Source: Aquarana catesbeiana
Taxonomy: Eukaryota; Chordata; Amphibia; Anura; Ranidae
DNA: 64,000 nucleotides
Assembly (NCBI RefSeq): GCF_042186555.1
Contig: NC_133336.1
Span: 32,168,082 to 32,232,081 of the forward strand
Direction of reading: 5' to 3'
Positions 12,101 to 23,339 of this stretch are shown here, piece after piece; the first letter of the stretch is position 1; each line of letters opens with the position of its first letter. The notes beneath the pieces are model-generated. The model saw nothing but the letters and a program-made list of their open reading frames with translations. It made no database searches and was not told the origin of the DNA. Made by a program: the position numbers and the translations under genes.

Positions 12101-12960
12101 AAAACCTTGCGCAGTAGCGCATAGAATTGTCATACTCAACGCGTGTTCGGGCGCCTCCTCCCTTACCTCATCCCTTAGCTTTTTTTTCTTCTCCCCCCCC
12201 CCCCCTACAAATCGAGTGAAACGTTCTGCCGTTAACCTCTTCAGTGCCGCGGGATTTGTCAAAGCATTGCGGGATCGAGCGCCGGCCCGCGTTTCTGCTT
12301 TAAGCCGTCTCCACCCGCCCAGAGAGACCAAAATACGTTATTTAATTTTTATTTCATTTTTTTTTTTTTAATCGTGTTTTTGGTTTTTCCATAGGTTTGT
12401 AGTTGTCTTCCTCTGCACATTCCAGGAGTCTCCATTTTAGACAGTTTTGTAGATGGGGGGGGGGGGGGGGGGGGGTGTTGGGTTTGGCGATTGTCGGGGC
12501 CGTGATAGTTTTTTAAAAGGGGTGGGGGTTGAGGATTGCTGTCTCCTTACATCACTTGTCAGACGCAGAGTGAGTTTTGCGGCGAGGTGTCTGGGGCCGA
12601 TCGGGGATTCAGGGTGGGTGCTGTGCCCTTGGTGCTGGTGACACGTATAGCGTTCGCCCGTGTCAAGGTCTTATGTACAAGGCAGAATCGTGGGCGGGGG
12701 CGGAGGGGGGGGGAGATAGGTGTGTGCGGTTCGGCGAGGAGGTGATCATGTCCTGATTAGCGGAATTATGGGTGATTTGTGCAGAGAAATTTCTGTCTAT
12801 TTGAAATTCAGATTTTCTGTCGGTTCTGAGCGATTTGCCTGTCAATTATTGTGGTCAGAGTCTGACGGAGAGCGCTCATTCGTCAAATTCATTCTGATAT
12901 CCATTGTGATCCCCTGTATTGCTGTATATCATCTGTATACACTCTATAGGAACACACCCA
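9136..12960. other. CpG-containing, homopolymer-rich non-coding DNA
   Basis: This has no recognisable repeat family or credible ORF. It is rich in CpG, in runs of T (for example 10240-10256, 11240-11260) and in runs of C or G (11062-11073; a G run at about 12453-12475). It looks like a CpG-island flank with many expanded mononucleotide tracts. Open frames here are tract-driven. Confidence 0.6.
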
Positions 12961-13005
12961 GTGGATGTATCCACTCCCAATGTATACATGTAACCATTCC
13001 CATCC

Positions 13006-13008
<3 letters not shown>

Positions 13009-13089
<81 letters not shown>

Positions 13090-13110
13090 TTATTATTATT
13101 ATTATTATTT
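13009..13110. repeat. (AT)n followed by (ATT)n microsatellite
   Basis: About 37 AT dinucleotides are followed by about nine ATT units. It can form a cruciform. Confidence 0.97.
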
Positions 13111-13400
13111 ATATAATATAATTTTATATTACAATTTCTACATTTTCCTAGTTCATAGATATCTTCTATTACTAAGATTCTTAAAAAAAAAAAAAAATAT
13201 AATTTTAAATACAGTGTATTCTATAGGACCATTGTATTGTGTGTATATATTAATCTATACCATGTATATACTGTGTTCTTTATGATAACTCTCATCCCTG
13301 TAGTATATATAGGACCACTCCCTTGTTTCTCACCCCATATGTATTCCATATAACCATCACTCATCACTATATCCTACCCATTCCTCTGTCTACACTATGT

Positions 13401-13403
<3 letters not shown>

Positions 13404-13460
<57 letters not shown>
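13404..13460. repeat. (TA)n microsatellite
   Basis: An uninterrupted TA run of about 28 units inside ordinary sequence. Confidence 0.97.
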
Positions 13461-13463
<3 letters not shown>

Positions 13464-13785
13464 CACACTATGTATCCAGGTTGTGTGTATTTGGATATAT
13501 ACAGATATATGCGCACACGCTGAATGGGAGGCCAGTATGTAGATATTCATTCGATGTTTCACACAAGGTGACAAATACTTGTCATTTGTACCGGTTGTGT
13601 TGGGGGGGCTGTGGGGTGTCGTCTCTTCCAGGTATCGGGTGGTAGTAATATGCACGTCGCTCTTGTATGTCTTTGGTTTGGGGGTGTTCTAGGAGGGGCT
13701 GGGCATAGGCACATGGAGGTCAGTAGAGGACACCTCGCTGATTTTGCTTCATATGGCAGCCAGACAGTGAGTGGAGTCTACATTC

Positions 13786-14085
13786 ACCACTTGCCCTCCG
13801 GAAGTTTTACCCCCCTTTCATGACCAGGCCATTTTTTGCGATATGGCACTGCCTTTACTTTAACTGACAATTGCGCGGTCATGCAACACTGTACTGTCTT
13901 TTTTTCCCCACAAATAGAGCTTTTTTTTGGTGGTATTTGATCACCTCTACGTTTTTGTTTTTTTTTGTTTTTTAATAAATACCGACCATTTTGAAAACAA
14001 AAAAACAAAAACATTTTTACTTTCTGCTAAAAAACATACAAAAAAAAATCTACTTTCTTTTAAAATGTAGGCCAATATGTATTTT
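13786..14085. repeat. Interspersed ranid-type repeat
   Basis: It starts CACTTGCCCTCCGGAAGTTT and includes CATGACCAGGCCATTTTTTG, ACTGACAATTGCGCGGTCAT and GGTGGTATTTGATCACCTCT. I recognise these as a high-copy repeat of frog genomes but cannot name its class. It is AT-rich and decayed towards its right end. Confidence 0.55.
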
Positions 14086-14182
14086 GAGTTTGTAGAATTG
14101 TTGCAGGCCAGGATTATCAGGAAACATTCTCCATCCCCTGTACTCCTCATACTGATCGCTACTCCTCACTCCTTCTCCCCCA

Positions 14183-14730
14183 GGTGTCCCACACCCCCCC
14201 CCCAAGTGTCTCACTCACCCCCCCAAGTGTCTCACTCACTCACCCCCCCAAGTGTCTCACTCACTCACCCCCCCCAAGTGTCTCACTCACTCACCCCCCC
14301 CAAGTGTCTCACTCACTCACCCCCCCCAAGTGTCTCACTCACCCCCCCCCCCAAGTGTCTCACTCACTCACCCCCCCCCCAAGTGTCTCACTCACTCACC
14401 CCCCCCCCAAGTGTCTCACTCACTCACCCCCCCCCCCAAGTGTCTCACTCACTCACCCCCCCCCAAGTGTCTCACTCACCCCCCCAAGTGTCTCACTCAC
14501 CCCCCCAAGTGTCTCACTCACCCCCCCAAGTGTCTCACTCACCCCCCCAAGTGTCTCACTCACTCCCCCCCCCCAGGTGTCTCACTCACTCCCCCCCCCA
14601 GGTGTCTCACTCACCCACCCCCCCAGGTGTCTCACTCACTCACCCCCCCCAGGTGTCTCACTCACTCACCCCCCCCCCCAGGTGTCTCACTCACCCCTCC
14701 CCCAGGTGTCTCACTCACTCACCCCCCTCA
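14183..14730. repeat. C-rich ~24 bp minisatellite, about 23 copies
   Basis: The unit is a C7-C10 run followed by AAGTGTCTCACTCACTCA, with AGGTGTCTCA variants in the distal third. Length variation lies mainly in the C run and in one or two CTCA blocks. Open frames on the plus strand are by-products. Confidence 0.95.
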
Positions 14731-16080
14731 TTTTCTCATGTTACATTCCCCCCCTTCGCCACTATCATAGTTCCTCCCTCCAGTGTGACACTCAAACCCC
14801 CTTTACTCTCCAGTGTCACAATCCCCCCCCCCCCCCTGTCACACTCACCACTACCCAGTGTCACGTTCAACCCCCCCATGTCACACTCGCCCTCTCCGGT
14901 GTCACGCCCCCCCCCCCCGGTATGACACTCAACCCCCATATACTCTCTAGTTTTACACTCACGTCCCCCCTCCCCTGATCACACTGTCCAGTGTCACACT
15001 AAATGCACCTCCTTCTTCAGCTTCACCCCCCACCCCACTCATTTGTGTCACACTCACCCCAACCCCCTCCGTGACACATTTCCCTCCCTGCATTGTCACG
15101 CTCAAGTCCCCTCCCTATAATGTCCACTGTCACTTTCAATCCCTTCTCTAGTATCACACTAACACCCCCCTCCACTGAGCACACTGTCAGTGTCAACCCC
15201 CCCCCCCACACTACAGTGTCAGACTCATCTCCCCCAGTGTCATCCATCCTCAATTCTCCAGTGGCATCCACAGCCCCTTGCCCCCACCACCCCTCTGCGC
15301 CCCACTATTACACTTTCCCCCTCAATGAAGCCAGGCATGGTGACAATGGGCTCCCCAGCTGCTCCCCCGCTCTTTACAGGCTATCCGGGTTAAGAATTCA
15401 GTGATCCCTCCTTGGACCCCCCCCCTGAAATGTGTGGCCCCCTCGGCCTCCTGGCCTTGGCAGTGACATGGCTGGTGGCGTGGGGACAGTCCGGCCAGTT
15501 GCAGTGCAGTTATAGACTTGTTGGGAGTGCAGGTAATTGCAGTGGATGTGTAATCAATGTGTCAGCCTCTCCCCCGGGGGCCGCACTATCACCTGGCTGT
15601 GATTAAAGAGGGGATGCCGAGCGGCATAATTTCCAAGGCGGACACAGTGTGCTACAAGTCTCCAAGACTCTGGGCATTTCAAGGGTTAACCCAGTCATCA
15701 CCAGTGTGGTAACCCCTGAGACGCCAGTGCTATTACTGACCAAAATACAGCTTGCTGTCCTTACACCTACATACAGGCCCAGAACTGGGCTAATGAGCTT
15801 ACAATCTAATAGTGTGCCCAGGGAGGTAAGAGTTAATGCGATGAAGAGGTGGACAGTAGCTGGGGGGGCTCCGAGATGTCTATTCCAAGCTCCATGATCA
15901 GGGCTGATGGCAATTGGAAGTGACAATTCCTCTCTGAGCAATGCATGATGGCAACTTACCTCAGTGATGTCCTACAGCTTTCATTATCCTGGCATCACCC
16001 AACAACATGCCTACCCAGCTCTGCAACCTCTTCAGTATCGCTTTACCCACCCTGTCCTTTGCCCACTAAACTCTTCCTAT
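14731..16080. other. Decayed CA/C-rich repeat edge, then unique DNA
   Basis: Up to about 15250 the sequence keeps GTGTCAC plus C-run motifs, a decayed margin of the preceding array. From 15300 it is unique. A short frame at 15430-15532 with signal-peptide character is discussed among the findings. A fragment ACTGGGCTAATGAGCTTACAATCTA near 15783 resembles the repeat at 30660-30835. Confidence 0.55.
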
Positions 16081-16084
16081 TTGT

Positions 16085-17450
16085 CATTGAATGCCCAATA
16101 CTGCACCCTCTGCACTTCCTGTACAATCACTAAACACCCAATACTGCACCCTCTACCCTTCCCATATAGTCATTGTATGCCCAATACTGCACCCTCTGCC
16201 CTTCCCAAATAGTCACCGAACGCCCAATACTGCACCCTCTACTCATCCTGTACAATCATTAAACGCCCAAAACTGCACCCTCTGCCCTTCCCATATAGTC
16301 ACTGAATGCCCAATACTGCACCCTCTGCCCTTCCCATATAGTCACTGAATGCCCAGCACTGCACCCTCTGCCCTTTCTGTACATTCACTAAATGCCCAGC
16401 ACTGCACCCTTTGCCCTTCTTATATAGTCACTGTACACCCAGCATTGCGTCCTCTGCCCTTCCAATATAGTCACTGAATGCTCATCACTGCTCCCTCTGC
16501 CCTTCCCATATAGTCACTGAACGCCCAACACTGTGCCCTCTGCTCTTCCTGTACATTCACTAAACTCAGCACTGTGCCCTCTGCCCTTCCTGTACATTCA
16601 TTGAATGCCCAGCACTGCACCCTCTGCCCTTCCTGTACATTCACTGAACGCCCAGCACTGTGCCCTCTGCCCTTCCTGTACATTCACTGAACGCCCAGCA
16701 CTGTGCCCTCTGCCCTTCCTGTACATTCACTGAACGCCCAGCACTGTGCCCTCTGCCCTTCCTGTACATTCACTGAACGCCCAGCACTGTGCCCTCTGCC
16801 CTTCCTGTACGTTCACTGAACGCCCAGCACTGTGCCCTCTGCCCTTCCTGTACGTTCACTGAACGCCCAGCACTGTGCCCTCTGCCCTTCCTGTACATTC
16901 ACTGAACGCCCAGCACTGTGCCCTCTGCCCTTCCTGTACATTCATTGGACCCCTGGCACTGCACCCTCTGCTCTTCTTGTACATTAATTGAACGCCCAGC
17001 ACTGCGCCCTCTGCCCTTCTACATTCATTGAACGCCCAGCACTGTGCCCTCTGCCTCTCCCCATATAGTCACTAAATGCCCAGCGCTGTGCCCTCTGCCC
17101 TTCCTGTACATTCATTGAATGCCCAGCACTGCACCCTCTGTCCTTCCTGTACATTCACTGAAAGCCCAGCACTGTGCCCTCTGCCCTTCCTGTACATTCA
17201 CTGAATGCCAAGCACTGTGCCTTCTGCCCTTCCTGTACATTCACTGTACACCCAGGACTATGCCCTCTGCCCTTCCTGTACATTCACTGAACGACCAGCA
17301 CTGTGCCCTCTGCCCTTCTTGTACATTCATGGAATGCCCAGCACTGTGCCCTCTGCCCTTCCTGTACATTAATTGAATGCCCAGCACTGTGCCCTCTGCC
17401 CTTCCTGTACATTCATTGAATGCCCAGCACTGCACCCTCTGCCCATCCTT
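16085..17450. repeat. 43-bp minisatellite, about 31 copies
   Basis: The unit runs CACTGAACGCCCAGCACTGT, then GCCCTCTGCCCTTCCTGTAC, then ATT. Copies between 16620 and 16960 are almost identical. Copies at the left edge carry ATATAGTCA in place of TGTACATTCA. It is non-coding. Confidence 0.96.
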
Positions 17451-17815
17451 TCCGTGTGTCATTGGTTGTGTGCCAGGCATAATAATCTCCTGCCTGGGTG
17501 GGGAATGGGGCAGTGTGCGCCTTCGGATGGCACTATGCTGTGTTCCCCACCTATGGCGTGCAGCAGGTTTTGTAGCTGTGATTGGAGTGCAGTGTTGGGC
17601 GTTCTCCTAGGACCCCGGATCCCCAACCTGATGCTTCAGTTTGAAATCCGCATTGACTTGTGTATGCAAATGAGCCATGGAGCCTTAGTACATTGTTTGC
17701 TCATTAGACGGTGATGGTGATTACCAACAAACGATCGTTCACAGAATTGTGCATACTTGGGGTGATGGAGGAAAGATTGCGCATTAAAATCTTGCTGTTT
17801 AACTGTTGGCAATAT

Positions 17816-17991
17816 GGGGGAGATTTACTAAAACTGGAGCACTCGGACACTGGTCTAGTTGTGCATGGTAGCCAATCGGCTTCTTAATTCAGCTTGTTCC
17901 ATTAAGGTTTGCCAATAAAACCTGGAAGCTGATTATTTTTGTACAGAGGTGCACCAGATTTTGCACTCTCCAATTTTAGTAAATCAACCCC
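17816..17991. mobile_element. Short palindromic MITE (frog 'TTTACTAAAACTGGAG' type)
   Basis: The left end GGGGAGATTTACTAAAACTG pairs with the right end CCAATTTTAGTAAATCAACC. The interior carries TGCATGGTAGCCAATCGGCT and AATAAAACCTGGAAGCTGAT. I recall this ~175 bp element as very abundant in frogs. It abuts the 36/39-bp minisatellite. Confidence 0.75.
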
Positions 17992-17994
17992 TAT

Positions 17995-18510
17995 TTGTCA
18001 AATCCATCAGACGTCACCCATCCAGTAACATGGTCATGTCTATCAGACATCACCCATCCAGTAACATGGTCATGTCTATCAGACATCACCCATCTAGTAA
18101 CATGGTCATGTCTATCAGACATCACCCATCTAGTAACATGGTCATGTCTATCAGACATCACCCATCCAGTAACATGGTCATGTCTATCAGACATCACCCA
18201 TCTAGTAACATGGTCATGTCTATCTGACGTCACGCATCCAGTAACGTGGTCATGTCTATCAGACGTCACGCATCCAGTAACGTGGTCATGTCTATCAGAC
18301 GTCACGCATCCAGTAACGTGGTGGTCATGTCTATCAGACGTCACCCATCCAGTAACGTGGTGGTCATGTCTATCAGACGTCACCCATCCAGTAACGTGGT
18401 GGTCATGTCTATCAGACGTCACCCATCCAGTAACATGGTGGTCATGTCTATCAGACGTCACCCATCCAGTAACGTGGTGGTCATGTCTATCAGACGTCAC
18501 CCATCCACCT
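17995..18510. repeat. 36/39-bp minisatellite with CRE-like core, about 14 copies
   Basis: Units read ACATCACCCATCCAGTAACA then TGGTCATGTCTATCAG (36 bp). From about 18220 the first bases become ACGTCAC, and from about 18310 an extra GTG makes a 39-bp unit. Both lengths are multiples of three, so several frames stay open on both strands without being genes. The copy at 18223 contains a full palindromic CRE, TGACGTCA. Confidence 0.96.
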
Positions 18511-19200
18511 AAAAGTTAGCAGGATGACCAGTTAGTTCAGATAGAACGGGAGAGAGGGGAATTCTGGGTGTTATGGATGGTTGGTGAAGTGAGACACTCG
18601 ATCTGGAGTGGTCGTGTCGGGTTACCCTGTGAAGTGCTATCCTCAACTACACAATAGCTGCCGGTGCAGCTCACATTACACACAACGTTTGTAGCATTCT
18701 GGATGTTGGGTACACATATAACATAACCTGCAATGTAATGTTACTTTACTGCTAACAACATTCACGGATATTCCAGACATTCCCAGAGGTATACACATCT
18801 GTGCAGAGTATTGCTCCGTTAGCTGCCATTTTAGGCTGTAGGAGGCTCACGGTGACCTTTGTCTGAATTCTTTATGTGAATACTACACAGGAAGCCAGAT
18901 AAGTTAAAGGAAAGTACACCAATCAGCCATAACATTGGGACCATTGAGAGGTAAAGTGAATAACATTGATTATCTCATTACAATGGCATCTGAAAGTGAG
19001 TGTGATAAATAAGGCAGCAAGTGAACATGTTGTTCCTGAAGTTGATGTGTTCAAAGCAGAAAAAATGGTCATCGCAGGGTGCCCATGACTTAAAGGATCT
19101 GCTACCGATGGCTTGGTGTCAGATACCACAACATACCTTCAGAGGTCGAGTGGCATCCATGTCAGGTTGCCAGGGCTGGGCTCAGCCCTTCCTTCTCTAA
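18511..19200. other. No feature recognised
   Basis: Apparently unique sequence. A fragment at about 19160-19210 (CAGGGCTGGGCTCAGCCCTT) matches the start of the insertion at 20418. Confidence 0.5.
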
Positions 19201-19891
19201 ACTGGCCTGTTAATGGATGATGGTTCTGATTTCAGGTGAAGGATGCTATTTCTCAGTGCTGGAAAAGGATGCCATTTTCTTATTGGAATGACATTGGTTC
19301 TCAGTGCTGGTGCAAGATGTTGGTTGTCAGTTCTTAGCTCTGGTAATGGATGCCTGGTATCAGTGTTTGTGAGGACCACTAGGTCTTAGTCCTGGTGAGG
19401 GTTCCAGTGATACTGTGGAACACTGGCTCTCAGGGTTGGTGAAGGATGCTGATTCTCATTGTTTCTAAAATGTGCTGGTTGTCAGCTCTCAGAGCTGGTG
19501 AGTGTTGCAGGGTCTCCAGGTCTCAGTGCTGTTGAGGGACTCCAGGTCTCAGTGCTGTTGAGGGACTCCAGGTCTCAGTGCTGTTGAGGGACTCCAGGTC
19601 TCAGTGCTGTTGGGGGACTCCAGGTCTCAGTGCTGTTGGGGGACTCCAGGTCTCAGTGCTGTTGGGGGACTCCAGGTCTCAGTGCTGTTGGGGGACTCCA
19701 GGTCTCAGTGCTGGAGAGTTATGCTGGGTCTCAGGGTTGGTGAAGAACATCTCAGTGCTGGTAAGGGATGTCAGGTGTTAATGAGGTACACTGTGTCTCA
19801 ATGCTGGTGGTAAAGGGTGCTTGGTCTTGGTGCTGGTGAGGAACATCTCAGTGCTGGTAAGGGACTCCTGGTCTTGAGTTGAAGAATGTAC

Positions 19892-20375
19892 TGTCACGGA
19901 ACCCGTCCCGCACTCCGCTTCTTCCATCAGTATACAGCCTCTTCCAGTCTGAACATCAGAGATCAGATATTACATCCACATATTGCAACCAAGAACGAGG
20001 CAAGACTAGCTCAGTTACAAAACTGGAACACTTTATTTGAAACTCAGACATACTTTTATATCCTACAGGAGGACATCCCCTCCTGAGCATATTACCCTAA
20101 CAATACAAACTGTAATCAGAAACATAGTTACAACAACTGACATACTATAAACATTACGTTAATTAGCCACCTGGATGATTCGGAGATTTCATTCCAGGTC
20201 AGACTTGCCGACTTCAAGCACAGAAGATACAATACTCATTATCAGAAGAATAAACACAGAACACCTTCAGACAATAGCAGGAAACCCCGTAGCAGACTGT
20301 CTGGCTCCATAGTCAGTGGGTAAGAGGCTTGCTCTTAGTCCTCTCCAGAAGCCCCTATCTTGGTTAGGTCTGTTA
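19892..20375 (-). mobile_element. LTR-like insertion with 7-bp direct repeat flanks
   Basis: AATGTAC occurs immediately on both sides (19885-19891 and 20376-20382), consistent with a target duplication. One end reads TGTCACGG. On the minus strand there is ATATAAAAG followed closely by AATAAAG, which suggests an LTR, but the spacing is unusually short and the other end lacks a clear TG/CA. The element class is therefore uncertain. Confidence 0.4.
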
Positions 20376-20417
20376 AATGTACCAATGGTGATATGGGACA
20401 CCGGTTCTCAGTGTTAC

Positions 20418-20828
20418 TGTCAGGGCTGGGCTCAGCTCTTCCTTCTTTGAGCTGGCCGCTTAGCTGTCGGCTAATTGCCAGCTCCCATCTCTCTCCACAG
20501 TTACTCAGCTGTTGTTGAAATCCTGCTCGTCAGTCCTGCCTACTTTAGCTGTCCAGTCCAGAGGAGCTCTGCCTTCGCCTTGGTCAACATCACAAGAAAC
20601 ATCTCCTGTGTTCCTGTTCAAAGACTGGCTTTGCTGACATCCCTTCTGGCTCTGGATCCTGCTTGCTGTTCCACTACTTTGATCCCTGACTTCTGGCTTG
20701 GCTGACTATCCATTCCAGTTACTGAACTTTGGCTATGTTTTGATTACGTTTGTTCTTTTTACTTTTATTATTAAACAAGTGTGATTTAACTGTACTTCTG
20801 TCTCGGTCTGATTTCATGGTTTCTGACA
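20418..20828 (+). mobile_element. LTR-like insertion, TGTCAG...CTGACA
   Basis: The ends are TGTCAG and CTGACA (TG...CA type inverted termini). Flanks GTTAC and GTTAG could be a 5-bp duplication with one mismatch. It contains TTTTATTATTAAACAAG near the right end. A truncated second copy seems present near 19163. It is non-coding; a solo LTR is the best guess. Confidence 0.4.
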
Positions 20829-21199
20829 GTTAGTGGGGAATACTAGATCTTAATGTTTTTTGAGCGAAGCTGGGTTTCAGTGTTGGTGAGGGGCGCTGGA
20901 CCTCAGTGTTGTTGAGGGACACCGGGTTTCAGTGCTGGTGAGGGTCTCCAGGTCTCAGCAATGTTGAGGGACATCAGATGTCCAATCTGCTGACAGTTGG
21001 TGAGTAACATCTTAGTGCTGGCAAGGGACTCATGGTCCCTTGCCAGCAATGTTGATAAGGATTGTCTCAGTGCTGGTAAGGGACATAAGCTGTGTTAGTG
21101 GGGGACATCTTGTCTCGATGCTGGTGAGGGTGCTTGATCTCGGTGTTGGTGAGGGACTCCAGGTCTCGGTGATGTTGAAGGACATCAGTTGTCCATTCT

Positions 21200-22175
21200 G
21201 TTAAGAGGCCTTGCACAGAGCAGTGTACATGGTTCCAGGAATCCTCAGCTGTGTTAACACTGTTGAACAGATATCTGGCATCCTCATGAGACTTTGGGAG
21301 GGTTTGTTAAATGTATTATTTATTTGTCCCTTGGCTCTTCCTGTGAGCGATAACATACATAGAAGACAAACTCTTCTCCGGCTGCCCTGAAGGGTACTTG
21401 TAGGAAATTTTAATTTGTTGGCTGAGCGAACTCCCAAAAAGATCTGATTGCTTAGGAAATACTCAAGAATTGCCGGTTGCATGCTGCAAAGCTCTGGGGG
21501 TGTCTGATCAGTCTGCAGGGAAATGACACCCTGTCTATTGATCCATGTGAACTCTGCGCATTGTAGGGATCTTAGCGAAAAAATGTTTAGACTCGTACCT
21601 TTCTGTGTTCCGAAGAAAATGTTTCTCCATGTGCTTTCACAGAATTAATTCTGAATGGCATGGTTAGTCAGCTTTCATTATGACCACCTAAGCTGTCTGT
21701 GTCACGTTGAGAAAAAGTTGTAGTGTGTGCATCTCTTTAGAAGAAAAAGATCATTTCAAAAACTGCTGTTGCAGGGTATGCCAGAAATGTGACTTTTACC
21801 TCTAAGGGAACATTTGTATACTAGCGTGAAGAGGCCCTTAGAGGTCCAGGTGACATTGTATACTATGTGCAAGGGCTTATAGTGTTCTCTATATGTCGTT
21901 GCAGCGACAGGCATTGATCAGGTGCATAAGTACACCAATCATTGCACATAGCCTATATGGGCCCTAAGAAAAAACAGAGTCAGTCACATGAGCAATTAAT
22001 GAGATTTCAAGGGACATTTTATGTATATACCACTTTTGTAGCATTGAACAGTTGTAGAATATTAGAGCCCCTACAGATTGAAATGAAGAAAAGATGTTTT
22101 AATTTAGAAGCGGCTCATGTAGGAAAAGTTCTATTAACCACTTGAATCCCCATAGCGTGCTATCCCAAGATATGA
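21200..22175. other. No feature recognised
   Basis: I see no repeat family or credible ORF here. The 93-codon minus frame at 21201-21482 shows no recognisable domain. Confidence 0.45.
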
Positions 22176-22535
22176 CTCCAGACCATGTACAAGGTTTAGA
22201 ATTTTGGTTTGTTGATCCAGAGTGATCTCTTGGGATAGCCCTCTATGTACAAGGTTTAGACTCTTGGCTTTTCGGCCCAGAGTCATTTCTTGGGATAGCT
22301 CTCTGTGTACAAGGTTCAGTATCTTGGCTTGTTGCTCCAGAATCATCTCTTGGAATAGCTCTGTGTTCAAGTTTTGGACTCTTGGCTTATTAGTCTGGAT
22401 TTTCGAGATAGCTCTCTATGTACAAGGTTCAGAATTTGTGCTTTTTGGTCCAGAGTGATTTCCTGGAATAGTTCTCCATGTACTGTACATGGTTTAGCAT
22501 CTTGGGTTGTTGGTCCAGATCTCTTGGGAAAGTTT
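22175..22535. repeat. ~60-bp minisatellite, about six copies (proximal part)
   Basis: The unit contains CTTGGGATAGCTCTCTATGT followed by ACAAGGTTTAGAATCTTGGC. Related copies reappear at 24540-24650, on the far side of a 2-kb block of MITE and LINE sequence, so the array was split by insertion. Confidence 0.85.
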
Positions 22536-22539
22536 GTTT

Positions 22540-23260
22540 CCAATTGTTTATTTAGTTACTCCCGAAATTCATTTTTTATTTATTTTGTTTCGTTAAAAAA
22601 TGCATTTGGCGGAAAATCCGAAATAATTAAGGTTCAATCTGTCATTGAAGGCTTATGGTGTCTGTCGAATGTTCTAAGAAGATTCGACGGAGCAGCTAAA
22701 CTGTACATTTCCGTTCAAATGTAATGCCTACAAGCTATAGTAGAATTCTAATGTTGTATGACACTAGTAATAATTAAATTTATTAACTATTATTACTAGT
22801 CAACCAACATTAGAATTCTTCTATAGCCTATGGGCGGAGCATTTGACCATAAATGTCCTCTCTCTGCTTCGTCGAATCTTCATGTTGAATCTTTTCTCTC
22901 TATGTCGAATAATCTTGGACTAATAGTTAGGTTAGGCACATTCAACCTTTTTTGCTATTGTCTCTATAATGTCGAATCTTTTCTCTCTATGTAGAATAAT
23001 CTTGGACTAATAGAGCTAAGGTTAAGCATATTCGACCACAGGTTCGATGGACACAGATCGCTATTTGTCAGGCTCATGTCGAATCTCCCATCTATATCGA
23101 ACTGTTGTCACAACGAAAACGAAAATAAAGCATTTGTTTATGTCGGATCTTTTGGTTTTCGGATTCTGCACGTTCGTTATCGTTTGCTAAAACGATAACG
23201 AAAATATCCAAAATTCAGACAAAAATGCATTCGGACAAAAACGAATGCACATGTCTATTA
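22540..23260. mobile_element. AT-rich MITE-like block with internal hairpin
   Basis: TAGAATTCTAATGTTG and ACTAGTAATAAT near 22740-22775 pair with ATTATTACTAGT and CAACATTAGAATTC near 22790-22820, giving a stem of about 45 bp. Motifs such as AAAACGATAACGAAAAT near the right edge recur in frog repeats. The element limits are uncertain. Confidence 0.5.
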
Positions 23261-23339
23261 AACATTTCTATGGAGTGCAGGGTATACCCTAATGGCCACA
23301 AGATCATTACGTCAGTATGATCCACCCTGCATCCCCCCC

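Larger units (their letters stand above)
19205..21200. repeat. Degenerate ~29 bp tandem array (CTCAGTGCTGGTGAGGG), interrupted twice
   Basis: Motifs of the type GGACTCCAGGTCTCAGTGCT recur across the span. They form clean 29-bp copies at 19505-19715 and drifted copies elsewhere. Two insertions split the array, at 19892-20375 and 20418-20828. Confidence 0.85.

Noticed and set aside
14077..14978. Plus-strand frames of up to 282 codons, SLTHPPQVSH-type
   Set aside because: Artefact of the C-rich 24-bp minisatellite.
16085..18510. CRISPR-like appearance of regularly spaced repeats
   Set aside because: Units are directly tandem without unique spacers, and the context is a vertebrate intron.
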